A stretch of DNA of 64,000 bases from Leptospiraceae bacterium (GTDB lineage: Bacteria > Spirochaetota > Leptospiria > Leptospirales > Leptospiraceae): contig JAGOHK010000005.1 in assembly GCA_017996175.1 (NCBI GenBank), forward strand, positions 38,552-102,551, in the 5' to 3' direction. Positions 38,432 to 47,503 of this stretch are shown here, piece by piece (positions within the stretch are counted from its first letter, which is position 1; the number at the start of each line of letters is the position of its first letter). The notes below the pieces were generated by a model, which did not search any database, was not told the DNA's origin, and worked only from the letters and a program-made list of their open reading frames with translations. The translations under genes and the position numbers were made by a program.

Positions 38432-38980
38432 ATGAAAAGTTATAAACCAAAAACACAAAGCTTAGAGCCGATAGATATATTTAAAAGAATTGTTATTCGA
38501 ATTTCAATTTCTATCTTAGTTGCCGTTTTAGTTGCTTACGCGATAAAATTTTTCTTTTTATTTCCTTACACTATTGCAAATGATTTCATGGCTCCCACTT
38601 TCAAAAAGGAATCTAGAATTTTTATCACATATTTATTTTCTCGAGATAAACTTTTGATCGGAGATGTAATTTTAGTAAAAGTAGGTTCAGACTCTTCAGT
38701 GCTTCTTGCAAGAGTTGTAGGTAGAAAGGGAGATAGAGTTTCTATAAAAAACAAAAAAGTTTTTCGAAATGGAAACCAAATTTCAGAAACAAACCTAGTG
38801 CAATTTACAGACAAACGCTCTCCGTTTAGCAGTTCTTTTTCGAGAAGAGATAATCTGGAGGAAGTTATAGTAAAAGAAAAAACTTACTTTCTACTAGTGG
38901 ATAATCGAGATGAAGGAATTGATTCTAGAGAACTGGGGCTTGTTTCGCAAGACTCAATTCTTGGAAAAGTTCTATTTTAG
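38432..38980 (+). CDS. Signal peptidase I-like protein lacking the Ser-Lys dyad
   Basis: The 182-residue protein has a basic start, one membrane helix (IVIRISISILVAVLVAYAI), then the S26 box order. Box B, normally with SMxPT, reads NDFMAPTF, so the nucleophile Ser is Phe52. Box D, normally KRxxGLPGD, reads LARVVGRKGD, so the general base Lys is Ala93. Box E is kept as VDNRDEGIDSRELG. The fold is retained and the catalytic dyad lost, in an intact frame. It is therefore a pseudoprotease or uses other chemistry. The start at 38432 is preferred to a longer TTG start at 38372. Confidence 0.83.
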   Translation: MKSYKPKTQSLEPIDIFKRIVIRISISILVAVLVAYAIKFFFLFPYTIANDFMAPTFKKESRIFITYLFSRDKLLIGDVILVKVGSDSSVLLARVVGRKGDRVSIKNKKVFRNGNQISETNLVQFTDKRSPFSSSFSRRDNLEEVIVKEKTYFLLVDNRDEGIDSRELGLVSQDSILGKVLF

Positions 38981-39049
38981 AACTTGCTTTTATTCTATTG
39001 TTTTAAAAAAATACTCTTAACTTAAACAGATAATATTTTAGGGATAATT

Positions 39050-39655
39050 ATGAACTTTAAACCAGAAGATGTGCTCGAAGTTTTTCAAAAGTCGATTCAG
39101 GATTGGCATAAAAAATTAGCGCCAGCAGAAAATCCTTACGAAAAGGATTCCATGGATCATATTTTGTATTCCAAAAATCAAATTGATACAATCCAGTGGC
39201 ATGTAGAAGACGAAATTCGTAGAGCCGATATTCCTGATTCTGATATTGCAAAACTCAAACGCCAAATTGATGCGCTGAATCAAGAGCGAACGAACTTAGT
39301 AGAGGTTCTGGATGATTATTTTTTAAATCTTTATAAATCCGTTACTCGTAAATCGGGCGCTCGGATGAATTCAGAAACTCCAGCTTGGCTAATTGATCGA
39401 ATGAGTATTTTAGAATTAAAAATCTATCACATGCAAGAACAAACGGAAAGAAAGGACGCTGATCTAACTCATATAAACCAATGTAAAACTAAGTTAGATA
39501 TTTTGCTTGAGCAAAGAAAAGATATGTTGAATTGTCTGCAAGAACTCTTAAATGATTTAAGAGAAGGCAATAAATACATGAAAGTATATCGGCAAATGAA
39601 AATGTATAACGATAAAAATCTAAATCCTTCCCTTTACGCTAACGAAAAAAAATAA
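39050..39655 (+). CDS. DUF4254 protein
   Basis: The 201-residue helical protein has IDTIQWHVEDEIRRADIPDSDIAKLKRQIDALNQERTNLVE, the conserved core of DUF4254. It has no signal peptide and no membrane segment. In many bacteria DUF4254 genes stand beside glycosyltransferase family 9 genes, as here (1 base before the heptosyltransferase-like gene). That suggests a role in lipopolysaccharide or glycan assembly. The mechanism is unknown. Confidence 0.88.
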   Translation: MNFKPEDVLEVFQKSIQDWHKKLAPAENPYEKDSMDHILYSKNQIDTIQWHVEDEIRRADIPDSDIAKLKRQIDALNQERTNLVEVLDDYFLNLYKSVTRKSGARMNSETPAWLIDRMSILELKIYHMQEQTERKDADLTHINQCKTKLDILLEQRKDMLNCLQELLNDLREGNKYMKVYRQMKMYNDKNLNPSLYANEKK

Positions 39656-39656
39656 A

Positions 39657-40712
39657 ATGAACTTACTAGTAATGCGATTTTCGGCGATGGGAGATGTAGC
39701 GTTACTCGCTCCTGCTCTTATTGCAATTTCTGCCAATTATCCTAATGTGCAGGTTACGCTTGTTACCCGTGGAAATTTTACTCCTTTCTTTTATAATATG
39801 CCAAATGTGAACGTAATTGGTATTAACCTCAAAAAATATAAAGGGATTATCGGTATTTGGAAATTTTATAAAGAATTAGAAAAACTAGGTCCCTATGATA
39901 AAATCATAGATCTCCATTCTAGTTTACGAAGTTATGCTTTCTCTTTTATCTACAAACTTCGCCGAATTCCTACTTTTACTATCAATAAAGGCAGAAAAGA
40001 AAAAAAGGAACAGGTAAGGCAGAAAAATAAAATTTTAAAAAACCTCCCGCATACAGTAGAACGTTATCTCAAAGTGTTTGAACGAGCAGGGTTTCCCGCT
40101 GTTACCCGCCGTGGTCCGTGGATCAATGTTGATCCTGATTCTAAAATTTTTGCTCAAGAATACTTCAAAAGAATTGGTCTTAAAAAGAAAGAAACTCTCT
40201 GGGTAGGTTTCGCACCATTTGCCGGTCACAAATTAAAAGAATGGCCTATGTACAAGTCTATTAACCTAGTAAAATTAATACAAACAGAGTTTAACGCTTG
40301 TATATTTCTATTTGGTTCTACAGAAGAACGCAAAAATTTAAAAGTAATCCAAGGTGATGCAGAAAATTGTTTTATTGTATCGGGAGATAAAATGGGGATA
40401 CGGGGAGAGCTTGGGATTATGGAAAAATTAGATCTACTTGTAGGTATGGATTCTTCCAATATTCACTTGATGGCATTACTAAAAAAACCAGTGATTGGAA
40501 TATTTGGAACCACACATCCTTATTCTGGATTTGCTCCTTATGGTCAGGAGGATTCAGGTGTTTTGCAAATTGAAAATCTTCCATGTAGACCATGCAGCAT
40601 TTATGGAAATACTACATGTTACCGGAAAGACTTTGCCTGTATGGAGATGATAGATCCCACGGATGTAATTAAGCGTATCCGCGTTATCCTAAATGTAAAT
40701 ACACTTTGGTGA
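39657..40712 (+). CDS. Glycosyltransferase family 9 (heptosyltransferase-like)
   Basis: The GT9 fold is clear: LVMRFSAMGDVALLAPAL at the N-terminus, VGFAPFAGHKLKEWP, the nucleotide-sugar loop VGMDSSNIHLMALLKKPVIGIFGTTHPY, and a Cys-rich stretch LPCRPCSIYGNTTCYRKDFAC near the C-terminus. Such enzymes add heptose to lipopolysaccharide core. The hldA and hldC genes for ADP-heptose lie further along this window, so donor and transferase both exist in this organism. It starts 1 base after the DUF4254 stop. Confidence 0.92.
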   Translation: MNLLVMRFSAMGDVALLAPALIAISANYPNVQVTLVTRGNFTPFFYNMPNVNVIGINLKKYKGIIGIWKFYKELEKLGPYDKIIDLHSSLRSYAFSFIYKLRRIPTFTINKGRKEKKEQVRQKNKILKNLPHTVERYLKVFERAGFPAVTRRGPWINVDPDSKIFAQEYFKRIGLKKKETLWVGFAPFAGHKLKEWPMYKSINLVKLIQTEFNACIFLFGSTEERKNLKVIQGDAENCFIVSGDKMGIRGELGIMEKLDLLVGMDSSNIHLMALLKKPVIGIFGTTHPYSGFAPYGQEDSGVLQIENLPCRPCSIYGNTTCYRKDFACMEMIDPTDVIKRIRVILNVNTLW

Positions 40713-40767
40713 TTGGTCTTTTGCAGAGACAAAATTATTGCCAAATTTTCAAGTGGTTTCTCTTAAC

Positions 40768-40796
40768 TTGACAGTACGGGGCTTTCTAGTTTTAAA
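40768..40796 (+). promoter_or_regulatory. Candidate sigma-70 promoter, likely giving a leaderless mRNA
   Basis: A perfect -35 TTGACA (40768-40773) is followed after 17 bases by TTTAAA (40791-40796). The ATG of the next gene is only 8 bases after the -10 and has no Shine-Dalgarno. If used, transcription would start at or next to the ATG. Confidence 0.5.
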
Positions 40797-40803
40797 GTAA
40801 CTT

Positions 40804-41436
40804 ATGGGAAAGGATTTATTTACAGACTTAAACGAAGACGAAGTAGCTTATTTGTATACTCTTTTGACAGAGGAAGTTACCAATTACGATTGTGGAAACC
40901 TTTGTAAGGATGATAATAATGGAGTTCCATTTTGTTGTGTTACAGAGAATGCTGTTCCACTTCTTTATAAAAAAGAATTTGAACTTTTAAAGTCCAGATC
41001 TGATCTCTGGAAAGTATGGAATCCAACAGACAAAAAAGAACGAGAACTTGTGGATAATCACGATGATCCGAATACAGTTTTCTGTAAATGCAAAGGTGTA
41101 CAATTTTGCGAAAGAGAAAATCGTTCTGTGAGTTGCCGCACATTTCCACTCGAACCATACATCGACAAACGAGGAGTATTCGTAGGACTTGTATTCATGA
41201 AAGAGTTTTCTGCGGGATGTCCCCTCACTAAACGAAGTCGCGATATTAGGCAAGAATTTGTAGATAATCATTTTATCTTCTGGGAGAAGCTAATGCTTCG
41301 TAGACCCGTCGAGTTCGAAACTTATACTAAATCTTCTCGCTCCTATAGAATGTCCCGTGCTAAAACAAAAAAAGATTTTCCCGTTCTATTTCCTTCTCAT
41401 TTAAAAGGAAAAGACTATCTAAAAAAATATTTATAA
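40804..41436 (+). CDS. Cys-cluster protein of the YkgJ type
   Basis: The 210-residue protein has no signal peptide. It carries cysteine motifs: DCGNLCKDD then PFCC, and later FCKCKGVQFC and SCRTFPLEPY. The last motif resembles the CRxFPL box of YkgJ-type zinc- or iron-chelating proteins. The likely role is a metal or Fe-S centre. The start has no ribosome site and a promoter lies directly upstream. It precedes obg by 22 bases. Confidence 0.72.
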   Translation: MGKDLFTDLNEDEVAYLYTLLTEEVTNYDCGNLCKDDNNGVPFCCVTENAVPLLYKKEFELLKSRSDLWKVWNPTDKKERELVDNHDDPNTVFCKCKGVQFCERENRSVSCRTFPLEPYIDKRGVFVGLVFMKEFSAGCPLTKRSRDIRQEFVDNHFIFWEKLMLRRPVEFETYTKSSRSYRMSRAKTKKDFPVLFPSHLKGKDYLKKYL

Positions 41437-41458
41437 GGTTAAATGAAAAGTTGTAATA

Positions 41459-42487
41459 ATGTCAAAATTTATAGATGAAGTAATCGTACAGTTAAAAGCG
41501 GGTGATGGCGGACCAGGCGCAATTGCATTTAGGCATGAAAAGTTTGCAGAGTTTGGTGGACCTGATGGCGGTGATGGCGGAAAGGGTGGTGACTTGTATT
41601 TAGTATCTGACCTTGCCGTTCAGACATTAGATAAATACATTCCACTTAAAGTTTATAAAGCAAAATCAGGTGTGCATGGTGGGGCGAGAAATTCTTCTGG
41701 TGCTAATGGAGAAGATTTGTTTTTAAAAGTTCCAGTAGGCACGCAGGTAATTGATGAAGAGACGGATGAAATTTTACACGATTTTACGAAAGAAGATGAT
41801 AAATACTGTGTTGTAAAAGGGGGGAGAGGGGGGAAGGGAAATGCTTTTTTTAAATCGTCCACACATCAGACACCAAGGTTTGCGCAGCCAGGGGAAGAAG
41901 GCGAATTGCGCAAAATACGTCTTAGCCTTAAGTTACTTGCTGATATTGGAATTGTGGGTCTACCAAATGCGGGTAAATCGACATTACTCAGTAAAATTAC
42001 ACATGCTCATCCAAAGATTGCTGGTTATGCATTTACAACCCTCACTCCTAATTTAGGAGTCGTAGTTCGAGAGAATGAAAGACGTTATACGATAGCCGAT
42101 ATTCCGGGAATTATCGAAGGTGCTAGTAAAGGACATGGGCTCGGGCTTTCTTTTTTGAAACATATTGAGCGGGTAAAGGGAATTATCTACTTATTTGATG
42201 GATCGAGTGTAGATATTGAAGCAGAATTTAAAATGCTCCAAACCGAGCTCAAAAGTTACAATAAAGCCCTAGTAAAAAAACCAAGTATCATTGTTTTAAA
42301 TAAAATTGATGTTTGGAATGACGAAAAGTTTACAAAAGAGCTAGTGAAACGTTATTCGAAATTAGGAGAAGTAATTCCAATTTCTGCGCAAAATGAAATC
42401 AATTTGGATAAATTACTGGATAAAATTGACAGTGCTTTGATTAATAAAGTTCTAAAAGTAAAAAAGCCAAGAGCAAAAAAGAAGTAA
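41459..42487 (+). CDS. obg: GTPase Obg
   Basis: The glycine-rich Obg fold (residues 1-160, with [13 protein letters not shown] and KGGRGGKGN) is followed by a GTPase domain with P-loop GLPNAGKS (about 167), switch and G3 [15 protein letters not shown] and SAQN. The C-terminal OCT domain is absent; the protein has 342 residues. Obg acts in ribosome assembly and the stringent response. Confidence 0.97.
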   Translation: MSKFIDEVIVQLKAGDGGPGAIAFRHEKFAEFGGPDGGDGGKGGDLYLVSDLAVQTLDKYIPLKVYKAKSGVHGGARNSSGANGEDLFLKVPVGTQVIDEETDEILHDFTKEDDKYCVVKGGRGGKGNAFFKSSTHQTPRFAQPGEEGELRKIRLSLKLLADIGIVGLPNAGKSTLLSKITHAHPKIAGYAFTTLTPNLGVVVRENERRYTIADIPGIIEGASKGHGLGLSFLKHIERVKGIIYLFDGSSVDIEAEFKMLQTELKSYNKALVKKPSIIVLNKIDVWNDEKFTKELVKRYSKLGEVIPISAQNEINLDKLLDKIDSALINKVLKVKKPRAKKK

Positions 42488-42525
42488 AGATCACCACCGA
42501 TGCACACAGATGAACACCGATGTTA
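42485..42525 (+). repeat. Dispersed intergenic repeat, uninterrupted copy
   Basis: The segment contains CCGATG and CACAGATGAACACCGATG (42505-42522), a motif common between genes in many bacteria. A reverse-strand copy at 50329-50394 is the same word broken by 42 bases. The copy lies directly after the obg stop. Confidence 0.6.
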
Positions 42526-42599
42526 ATGATTGAAAATAATTACCTAACCAAATATCTTTGTGAATTGTTGTTTATCGCTGGTAAATTCTGAGATTAAAA

Positions 42600-43433
42600 A
42601 TGAAACGAAGTGATTTTAATTCTTACTTAAAAAATGCAAAGCGAATTGTAATAAAAGTAGGCTCTGCTAGAGTTTCAGGTGATGAAAGAGCTATGAATGA
42701 TTTTTTGTTTAGCTTGGCTGGCGACATACGACAATTATTCGATGATAAAAAAGAAATTATTCTAGTGTCGAGTGGTGCTGTAGCTCAAGGAAAAAGAATC
42801 ATGACAGACCATTCGGGAAAAGTTTTCGACAAAAAAACAATCATAGAACGTCAGGCGCTCGCGGCTATTGGACAGAGTAGACTTATGAGTCTTTATGAAA
42901 GTTTTTTTTCTCGTGTAAATATTCCCATTTCGCAAATTCTATTTGGGATGCTCGATGTAAGAGAGACAGTTGGTGCAGAAAATCTCCGTAATACGTTTAA
43001 TCAATTAATTGGTTGGAAAATTTTACCAATAGTAAATGAAAATGATTCGATTGCCACAGAAGAATTAAAATTAGGGGATAATGATATATTATCCGCCCTG
43101 GTTACACTGATTATGCAAGCTGATTTACTGATTATTCTTACTGGGGTAAATGGATTTAACCGCGATGGAAAAGATGTCCCTTTTATGACAGATGTTACTG
43201 AGAAAGATTTGTCATTCGCAAAAGGTCCGGAAGGTCCTGGAACCGGTGGGATGAATACAAAATTAAAAGCGGGAAAATTACTATTAAACGCAAATATTCC
43301 TACTGCAATTATCAATGGGCGAGAAAAACAATGTTTATCCAATTTCATTCAAGCCAATAAATCCGGCACTCTAATCGCTAATGGAAAAAAACTGAAAAAA
43401 TTAAAAATAGAAGAAATACAGAAATTATTTTAA
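42600..43433 (+). CDS. proB: Glutamate 5-kinase
   Basis: ProB phosphorylates glutamate in the first step of proline synthesis. The amino-acid kinase signatures are KRIVIKVGSARVSG, LVSSGAVAQGKRIM, NENDSIAT, LKLGDNDILSALVT, LLIILTGVNGF and GTGGMNTKLKAGKLLL. The C-terminal PUA domain is missing, giving 277 residues, as in several short forms. It follows obg after a repeat of the dispersed intergenic kind. Confidence 0.95.
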   Translation: MKRSDFNSYLKNAKRIVIKVGSARVSGDERAMNDFLFSLAGDIRQLFDDKKEIILVSSGAVAQGKRIMTDHSGKVFDKKTIIERQALAAIGQSRLMSLYESFFSRVNIPISQILFGMLDVRETVGAENLRNTFNQLIGWKILPIVNENDSIATEELKLGDNDILSALVTLIMQADLLIILTGVNGFNRDGKDVPFMTDVTEKDLSFAKGPEGPGTGGMNTKLKAGKLLLNANIPTAIINGREKQCLSNFIQANKSGTLIANGKKLKKLKIEEIQKLF

Positions 43434-43457
43434 CTCATATCCGCAGCAGATAAGTAA

Positions 43458-44318
43458 CTAGATGTCCGCGTCACAGTCAGGACATTTTTTTTCAGTGTGC
43501 GGAACTTTTGCAAAACAATCATTACAAATTTTGAAAAATTCTTGAACTAAGTTCATTCCGCAATTTTTGCATTTTTTTAAATCAAGTGAGTTGATGGTTC
43601 CACAGTGAGAACAAGTTCCAGCTTTTAAAAACGGACTTTGTGTAGCGAGATAGTCTAGTTTTTTTCGAATGAGTACGATTAGGAAATATGAAAAAATTAC
43701 TGCGATGATAAGAGGAAAAATATTACTCGATAGGTAAAACTGAAAGAAGTCGTATAACGCGTGTAAGCCGGCAGCAAGTATTACCGCAGGTCGCATGGTA
43801 TCAATATAATTTTTCCCATTTAGAAATTTTACTTCCGCAATTTTATATCCCCAGATAGCAGCAAGCCCGATATGAAGAGGCATTGCTGTTCCAAAACGTA
43901 GGACTAAGTTTAAAAGTCCATGTTCTTGTGTGTATTGAAAATTTTCGAATACAGAAAATCCAAGCCCTACTGCTGTTGCATAAATCACTGCATCAATTGG
44001 TTCGTCCAAATCTTTTAGATTTCGCACAAGATAGACAGTAACCGCAGCTTTCATAATTTCTTCATTGAATCCAACGAAGGTAGATAGGACTAAACTTTCT
44101 CCCAAACCTAATCCTTCAGCTGTAATTGGAATTCCCGCAATTGAGGAAAACGCGCTATTAATCATTCCTGCTATGAATGTGCTTACTAGTCCACCAATTA
44201 ACGCAACTCGTAGTACAACTAAAATTGGCTCCGGTTCAACTCTGTCATACTGGTATAAAAAACGAAGCCAGATTCCGCCGCTTACAATAACTGAAAGTAG
44301 AACTATAATCGCATCCAT
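43458..44318 (-). CDS. PrsW-family intramembrane metalloprotease with C-terminal zinc ribbons
   Basis: The membrane part (residues 1-225) has the PrsW motif NEEIMK (Glu86, Glu87, Lys90), a later HIGLAAIWG and HALYDFFQFY with histidines that complete the metal site, and about eight membrane helices. The last 60 residues carry two zinc ribbons (CSHC and CKNC, then CNDC and CPDC). PrsW cuts anti-sigma factors in Bacillus. The extra zinc ribbons suggest an added partner-binding role. Its substrate is unknown. Confidence 0.9.
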   Translation of the reverse strand: MDAIIVLLSVIVSGGIWLRFLYQYDRVEPEPILVVLRVALIGGLVSTFIAGMINSAFSSIAGIPITAEGLGLGESLVLSTFVGFNEEIMKAAVTVYLVRNLKDLDEPIDAVIYATAVGLGFSVFENFQYTQEHGLLNLVLRFGTAMPLHIGLAAIWGYKIAEVKFLNGKNYIDTMRPAVILAAGLHALYDFFQFYLSSNIFPLIIAVIFSYFLIVLIRKKLDYLATQSPFLKAGTCSHCGTINSLDLKKCKNCGMNLVQEFFKICNDCFAKVPHTEKKCPDCDADI

Positions 44319-44375
44319 AATCTAAGCAGTATTAGACTCAGTTTAGAAATTGTCAAGTGGCAAATCGCCTTATAA

Positions 44376-44861
44376 CTATTTCGTTTTTAGTAAATCGCAC
44401 TTAATAGTATGATTACCGCCGAGGAGTTGGTCTATATTAGACTGTATTGGCGGACAATCTAGAAAGTTATAGTCGTTTTCTTTTCCTTTGGAAAAAACAT
44501 TTACATTCACATCGTATTTTGTCCCTAGTTTATCAACATCTTCTGACTTTATATTTAGAATATCCGTTGCAAACATTTCTGGTTTGTCCAGTTCAACTGT
44601 ATCAGAAATCATATTTGTCGAGTCAGGTCCTAAATTAGTTCCAAATTCGAAGCTAACAGCAATTTTGCTCTTGGTCGATTTTAATTTTTTTAGGGCGGAG
44701 GCGGTTAGTTCCACATCAACTTTGAAATAAGGAAATACGGATTCTTTTACCGGTGCGGACAGTTCGAGAGATTTTTCTTCTAGTTTTTTTTCCGCTTTTT
44801 TGCCACAGGCTAGGATTAGGGTGAGTAGAATTAAGAGAGTTGTAAATTGAACTTTATGCAT
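44376..44861 (-). CDS. Putative lipoprotein
   Basis: The ATG at 44861 has AAGGAAAA upstream. It gives 161 residues with a lipoprotein signal (VQFTTLLILLTLILAC; lipobox LILAC). The mature part is Lys- and Asp-rich and beta-like. The function is not recognised. Its start overlaps the receiver gene by 8 bases, so the two are co-transcribed. The longer frame from 44900 is rejected because the signal would then be internal. Confidence 0.72.
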   Translation of the reverse strand: MHKVQFTTLLILLTLILACGKKAEKKLEEKSLELSAPVKESVFPYFKVDVELTASALKKLKSTKSKIAVSFEFGTNLGPDSTNMISDTVELDKPEMFATDILNIKSEDVDKLGTKYDVNVNVFSKGKENDYNFLDCPPIQSNIDQLLGGNHTIKCDLLKTK

Positions 44862-45267
44862 TATTGTTTTCCTTGTAATTTTGAAGTAAGTTCTGAACAA
44901 ATTCTTTTGAGAGAGGTTTTGAAACGAAGTCTTTGACGAGAGAACTTTTTAAAGATTTGTCTCGGTCGGAAGAATCAATCGAGGAGGAGATCATAAAAAC
45001 ACTGAGACTTTCTTTTACTATATCAATATGTTTTTCTAAATTTTCTAGAATTTCCCATCCACTCATTTGAGGCATATTGATATCTAAAAAAATGATGGCA
45101 GGGACAGGATTATGAATGTAATCCTCAAGAAGAAATTGGTTCGCTTTAATAGGATCTAAATAGGAGATAATTCGAGTATCTGTTACACTTAATTTAAGAA
45201 TAGCTTCATTTATAAAATTATTGATTTCATCGTCGTCTATTAATAAAATTAATTCTGGTTTATTCAT
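44854..45267 (-). CDS. Single-domain response regulator
   Basis: The 137-residue product is a receiver only: acidic LLIDDDE (11-13), phospho-acceptor Asp62 in IIFLDINMPQMSG, and Lys in VSKPLS. It has no output domain, so it works through protein contacts, like CheY. Its ATG overlaps the end of a fossil histidine-kinase frame (ATGA), so the partner kinase was once directly upstream. Confidence 0.9.
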   Translation of the reverse strand: MNKPELILLIDDDEINNFINEAILKLSVTDTRIISYLDPIKANQFLLEDYIHNPVPAIIFLDINMPQMSGWEILENLEKHIDIVKESLSVFMISSSIDSSDRDKSLKSSLVKDFVSKPLSKEFVQNLLQNYKENNNA

Positions 45268-45431
45268 GGTCGGGTATAAGGTAATTCAATAGTAAAGGTT
45301 GTTCCCTTTTTAAATTGGCTACTTACTCTAATGGAACCGCCAAACAATTCAATTTGAGTTTTTATCATATAGAGTCCAACACCTTTTCCTTCTATGTCAA
45401 GGTGAAAACGTTTATATAAACTAAAAAAATA
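45264..45431 (-). pseudogene. Fossil C-terminus of a histidine kinase
   Basis: After an in-frame TAG (45432-45434), the minus strand reads YFFSLYKRFHLDIEGKGVGL, then YMIKTQIELFGGSIRVSSQF and KKGTTFTIELPYTRP to a TGA. This is the G2 box and end of a HATPase domain of the PAS-kinase type. The frame has no start codon and the rest of the kinase is absent. Its TGA overlaps the start of the receiver gene, as expected for an old kinase-receiver pair. Confidence 0.85.
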
Positions 45432-45481
45432 CTATAAAAGTAACTTTTTAGCGTTTTAATAAAAATCGTCTATGTCCTATT

Positions 45482-45523
45482 TTTCAGAGAATACGAAAAA
45501 TAGATCTTTCGTATTCTCTGAAA
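45482..45523 (-). terminator. Long perfect hairpin after ddl
   Basis: A 17-bp perfect stem (TTTCAGAGAATACGAAA and its complement) with an 8-base loop lies 12 bases beyond the ddl stop. There is no adjoining T-tract on either strand, so it may be an unusual terminator or a mRNA 3' stabiliser. Confidence 0.45.
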
Positions 45524-45535
45524 GCAACACAAAAA

Positions 45536-46612
45536 CTAATTTACGTTGATAGCATTTTCAATTAGCCAATCGAATACTTCTAACATAGAAAATCCTGCGT
45601 AAGTAGCCTGTTGTGGAATTAAACTTGTTTCAGTCATACCCGGAAGTGTATTGGTTTCGAGTATAAAAGGTTTTCCATCTTGAATAATAAAATCTGTTCT
45701 AGAATATCCTTTGCAACCTAGAATTTTATGAGCGAGTAGGGCAGATTCCTGGATAATCTTTGTTAACTCCTCGGAAATACGTGCCGGTGTGATTTCTGTA
45801 GACTTTCCGACTTTATACTTTGCTTCGTAATCGAAAAATGCGTTAGTCGGAACAATCTCGGTCGGGTGTAGGGAAAATGCTTCGAACGAATTTCCAACCT
45901 TTTTTTCCAAGATTCCACAAGAGACTTCGACTCCTGATATATTTTCTTGTATAAGTACAGAATCTTCCGATAAAAAAAGTTCTTTCAGTTTAGAGGAAAG
46001 TTCTAAGATATCATTTACTTTTCCTACACCTACACTGGAACCACCGTTAGTTGGCTTTACAAATACAGGAAAATTTAAATGGAAATTATTTAAAAATCCT
46101 TCTCCAGAAAGATTAAATTCTTTGCGTTTGATATTTACGAAATTGGCTACATTCAATCCTGCTGCTAAAAATAAATAATTAGCTCTCTCTTTATTCATCG
46201 CGAGAGCAGAGGCTAATACATCTGATCCTGTATAAGGAATCGAATTCATTTCTAGAAATGCTTGGATAATTCCATTTTCTCCATCTCCCCCATGTAAACC
46301 ATTAAAGACCAGATCAGAGTCCAGGTCTTTTAAAGAAATTCCATCCGTATTTGTAACTTGATTTTTTAGAAGAAATTGTTTTTTAAATTCGTCTGCTACA
46401 TTTTCGGGAGGAAAATTTTCTATAACAGATTGAATGTTTGGATATTCTGCTTGGAAGTTACTCGGTATTAGCCAGTTACCTTTTTTATCAATTAAAACAG
46501 GTTTTACTTCGTATTTATTTCTATCCAAAGTATGGAAGATAAAACTAGAACTTTTTAAAGAGATTTCGTGTTCTGTAGATTTTCCGCCGAGGAGAAGAGC
46601 AATTTTTAACAT
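45536..46612 (-). CDS. ddl: D-alanine-D-alanine ligase
   Basis: Ddl joins two D-alanines for peptidoglycan. The ATP-grasp enzyme shows GGKSTEHEISLKSS at the N-terminus, HGGDGENGIIQAFLE, FPVFVKPTNGGSSVGVGKV, EVSCGIL, GCKGYSRTDFI and ETNTLPGMTETSLIPQQA. The length of 358 is normal. It follows cheR with a 3-base gap. Confidence 0.96.
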   Translation of the reverse strand: MLKIALLLGGKSTEHEISLKSSSFIFHTLDRNKYEVKPVLIDKKGNWLIPSNFQAEYPNIQSVIENFPPENVADEFKKQFLLKNQVTNTDGISLKDLDSDLVFNGLHGGDGENGIIQAFLEMNSIPYTGSDVLASALAMNKERANYLFLAAGLNVANFVNIKRKEFNLSGEGFLNNFHLNFPVFVKPTNGGSSVGVGKVNDILELSSKLKELFLSEDSVLIQENISGVEVSCGILEKKVGNSFEAFSLHPTEIVPTNAFFDYEAKYKVGKSTEITPARISEELTKIIQESALLAHKILGCKGYSRTDFIIQDGKPFILETNTLPGMTETSLIPQQATYAGFSMLEVFDWLIENAINVN

Positions 46613-46615
46613 AGA

Positions 46616-47488
46616 CTATTTCGTTAAGTTAGATTTTTTTTGGTAGATGGTATGACCTAAAAATTTAAAATTTTCAGAAATTCCAAACATAGTTTCAGAA
46701 TGACCAATGATTAAAATTCCATCATCTACTAAAAGTTTTTCCATCTGAGAGAATATTTTTTGCTGAGTAGGTTTATCAAAGTAAATAATTACATTTCTAC
46801 AAAATATAATGTCCACTTTTTCTTGGATTGGGTACGGTTCTTCCAATAGATTAATTTTTTTAAAGATTAAGAGTTCTTTTAATACGGGCTTCGCTGTGTA
46901 TTCCTTTTCTCTTTCTGTTTGGTGCATGGTGAAATATTTCGTTTTAAATTCGGGTTTAACAGGCGATAACCTCTCTTCTCGATAGGTTCCCTTTTGAGCT
47001 ACTTCTAATACGTTAGTATCTATATCTGACGCATAAATTTTAATATCCCAACCTGGTTTTCCTACAAAATATTCACTGACAGTAATTGCTAGAGAATACG
47101 GCTCTTCGCCGGTGGACGATGCAGATGACCAGATACGAATTTTTTTTCTGCCGGTGGCTTTTGCTTTTTCTTCTAACATAGGAAAACAAGTTGATTTTAA
47201 ATAATCAAAATGATGGTTTTCTCGAAAGAAATCGGTTTTATTGGTTGTGATACGGTTTATAATTTCAGGAATTTCAGAATTTAAAAAAATCTTGTCTGTC
47301 TTTAGTTTTGTTACATATTCCACAAAACTGGAAAGGTGGTTTTGCCTGAGTCTGATATTTAATCTAGACTGTAACATTATTTTTTTATGAGGTGCTAAGG
47401 AGATACCCGTCTTCTCATATATAATATCTTTTAGAAAATTGAATTCTTTATCGTCAATGTTTACAATAGAACCAAAAAAGTCAGTCAC
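46616..47488 (-). CDS. cheR: Chemotaxis methyltransferase CheR
   Basis: CheR methylates glutamates of chemoreceptors. The N-terminal helical domain (residues 1-90) is followed by the SAM domain with [47 protein letters not shown] and LIIGHSE. The GTG at 47488 is chosen because the longer frame runs into a tRNA-Arg gene, and AAGAGG lies 6 bases upstream. The tRNA 3' end is 15 bases from this start. Confidence 0.92.
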   Translation of the reverse strand: MTDFFGSIVNIDDKEFNFLKDIIYEKTGISLAPHKKIMLQSRLNIRLRQNHLSSFVEYVTKLKTDKIFLNSEIPEIINRITTNKTDFFRENHHFDYLKSTCFPMLEEKAKATGRKKIRIWSSASSTGEEPYSLAITVSEYFVGKPGWDIKIYASDIDTNVLEVAQKGTYREERLSPVKPEFKTKYFTMHQTEREKEYTAKPVLKELLIFKKINLLEEPYPIQEKVDIIFCRNVIIYFDKPTQQKIFSQMEKLLVDDGILIIGHSETMFGISENFKFLGHTIYQKKSNLTK

Positions 47489-47503
47489 AGGCAGCCTCTT
47501 ACC

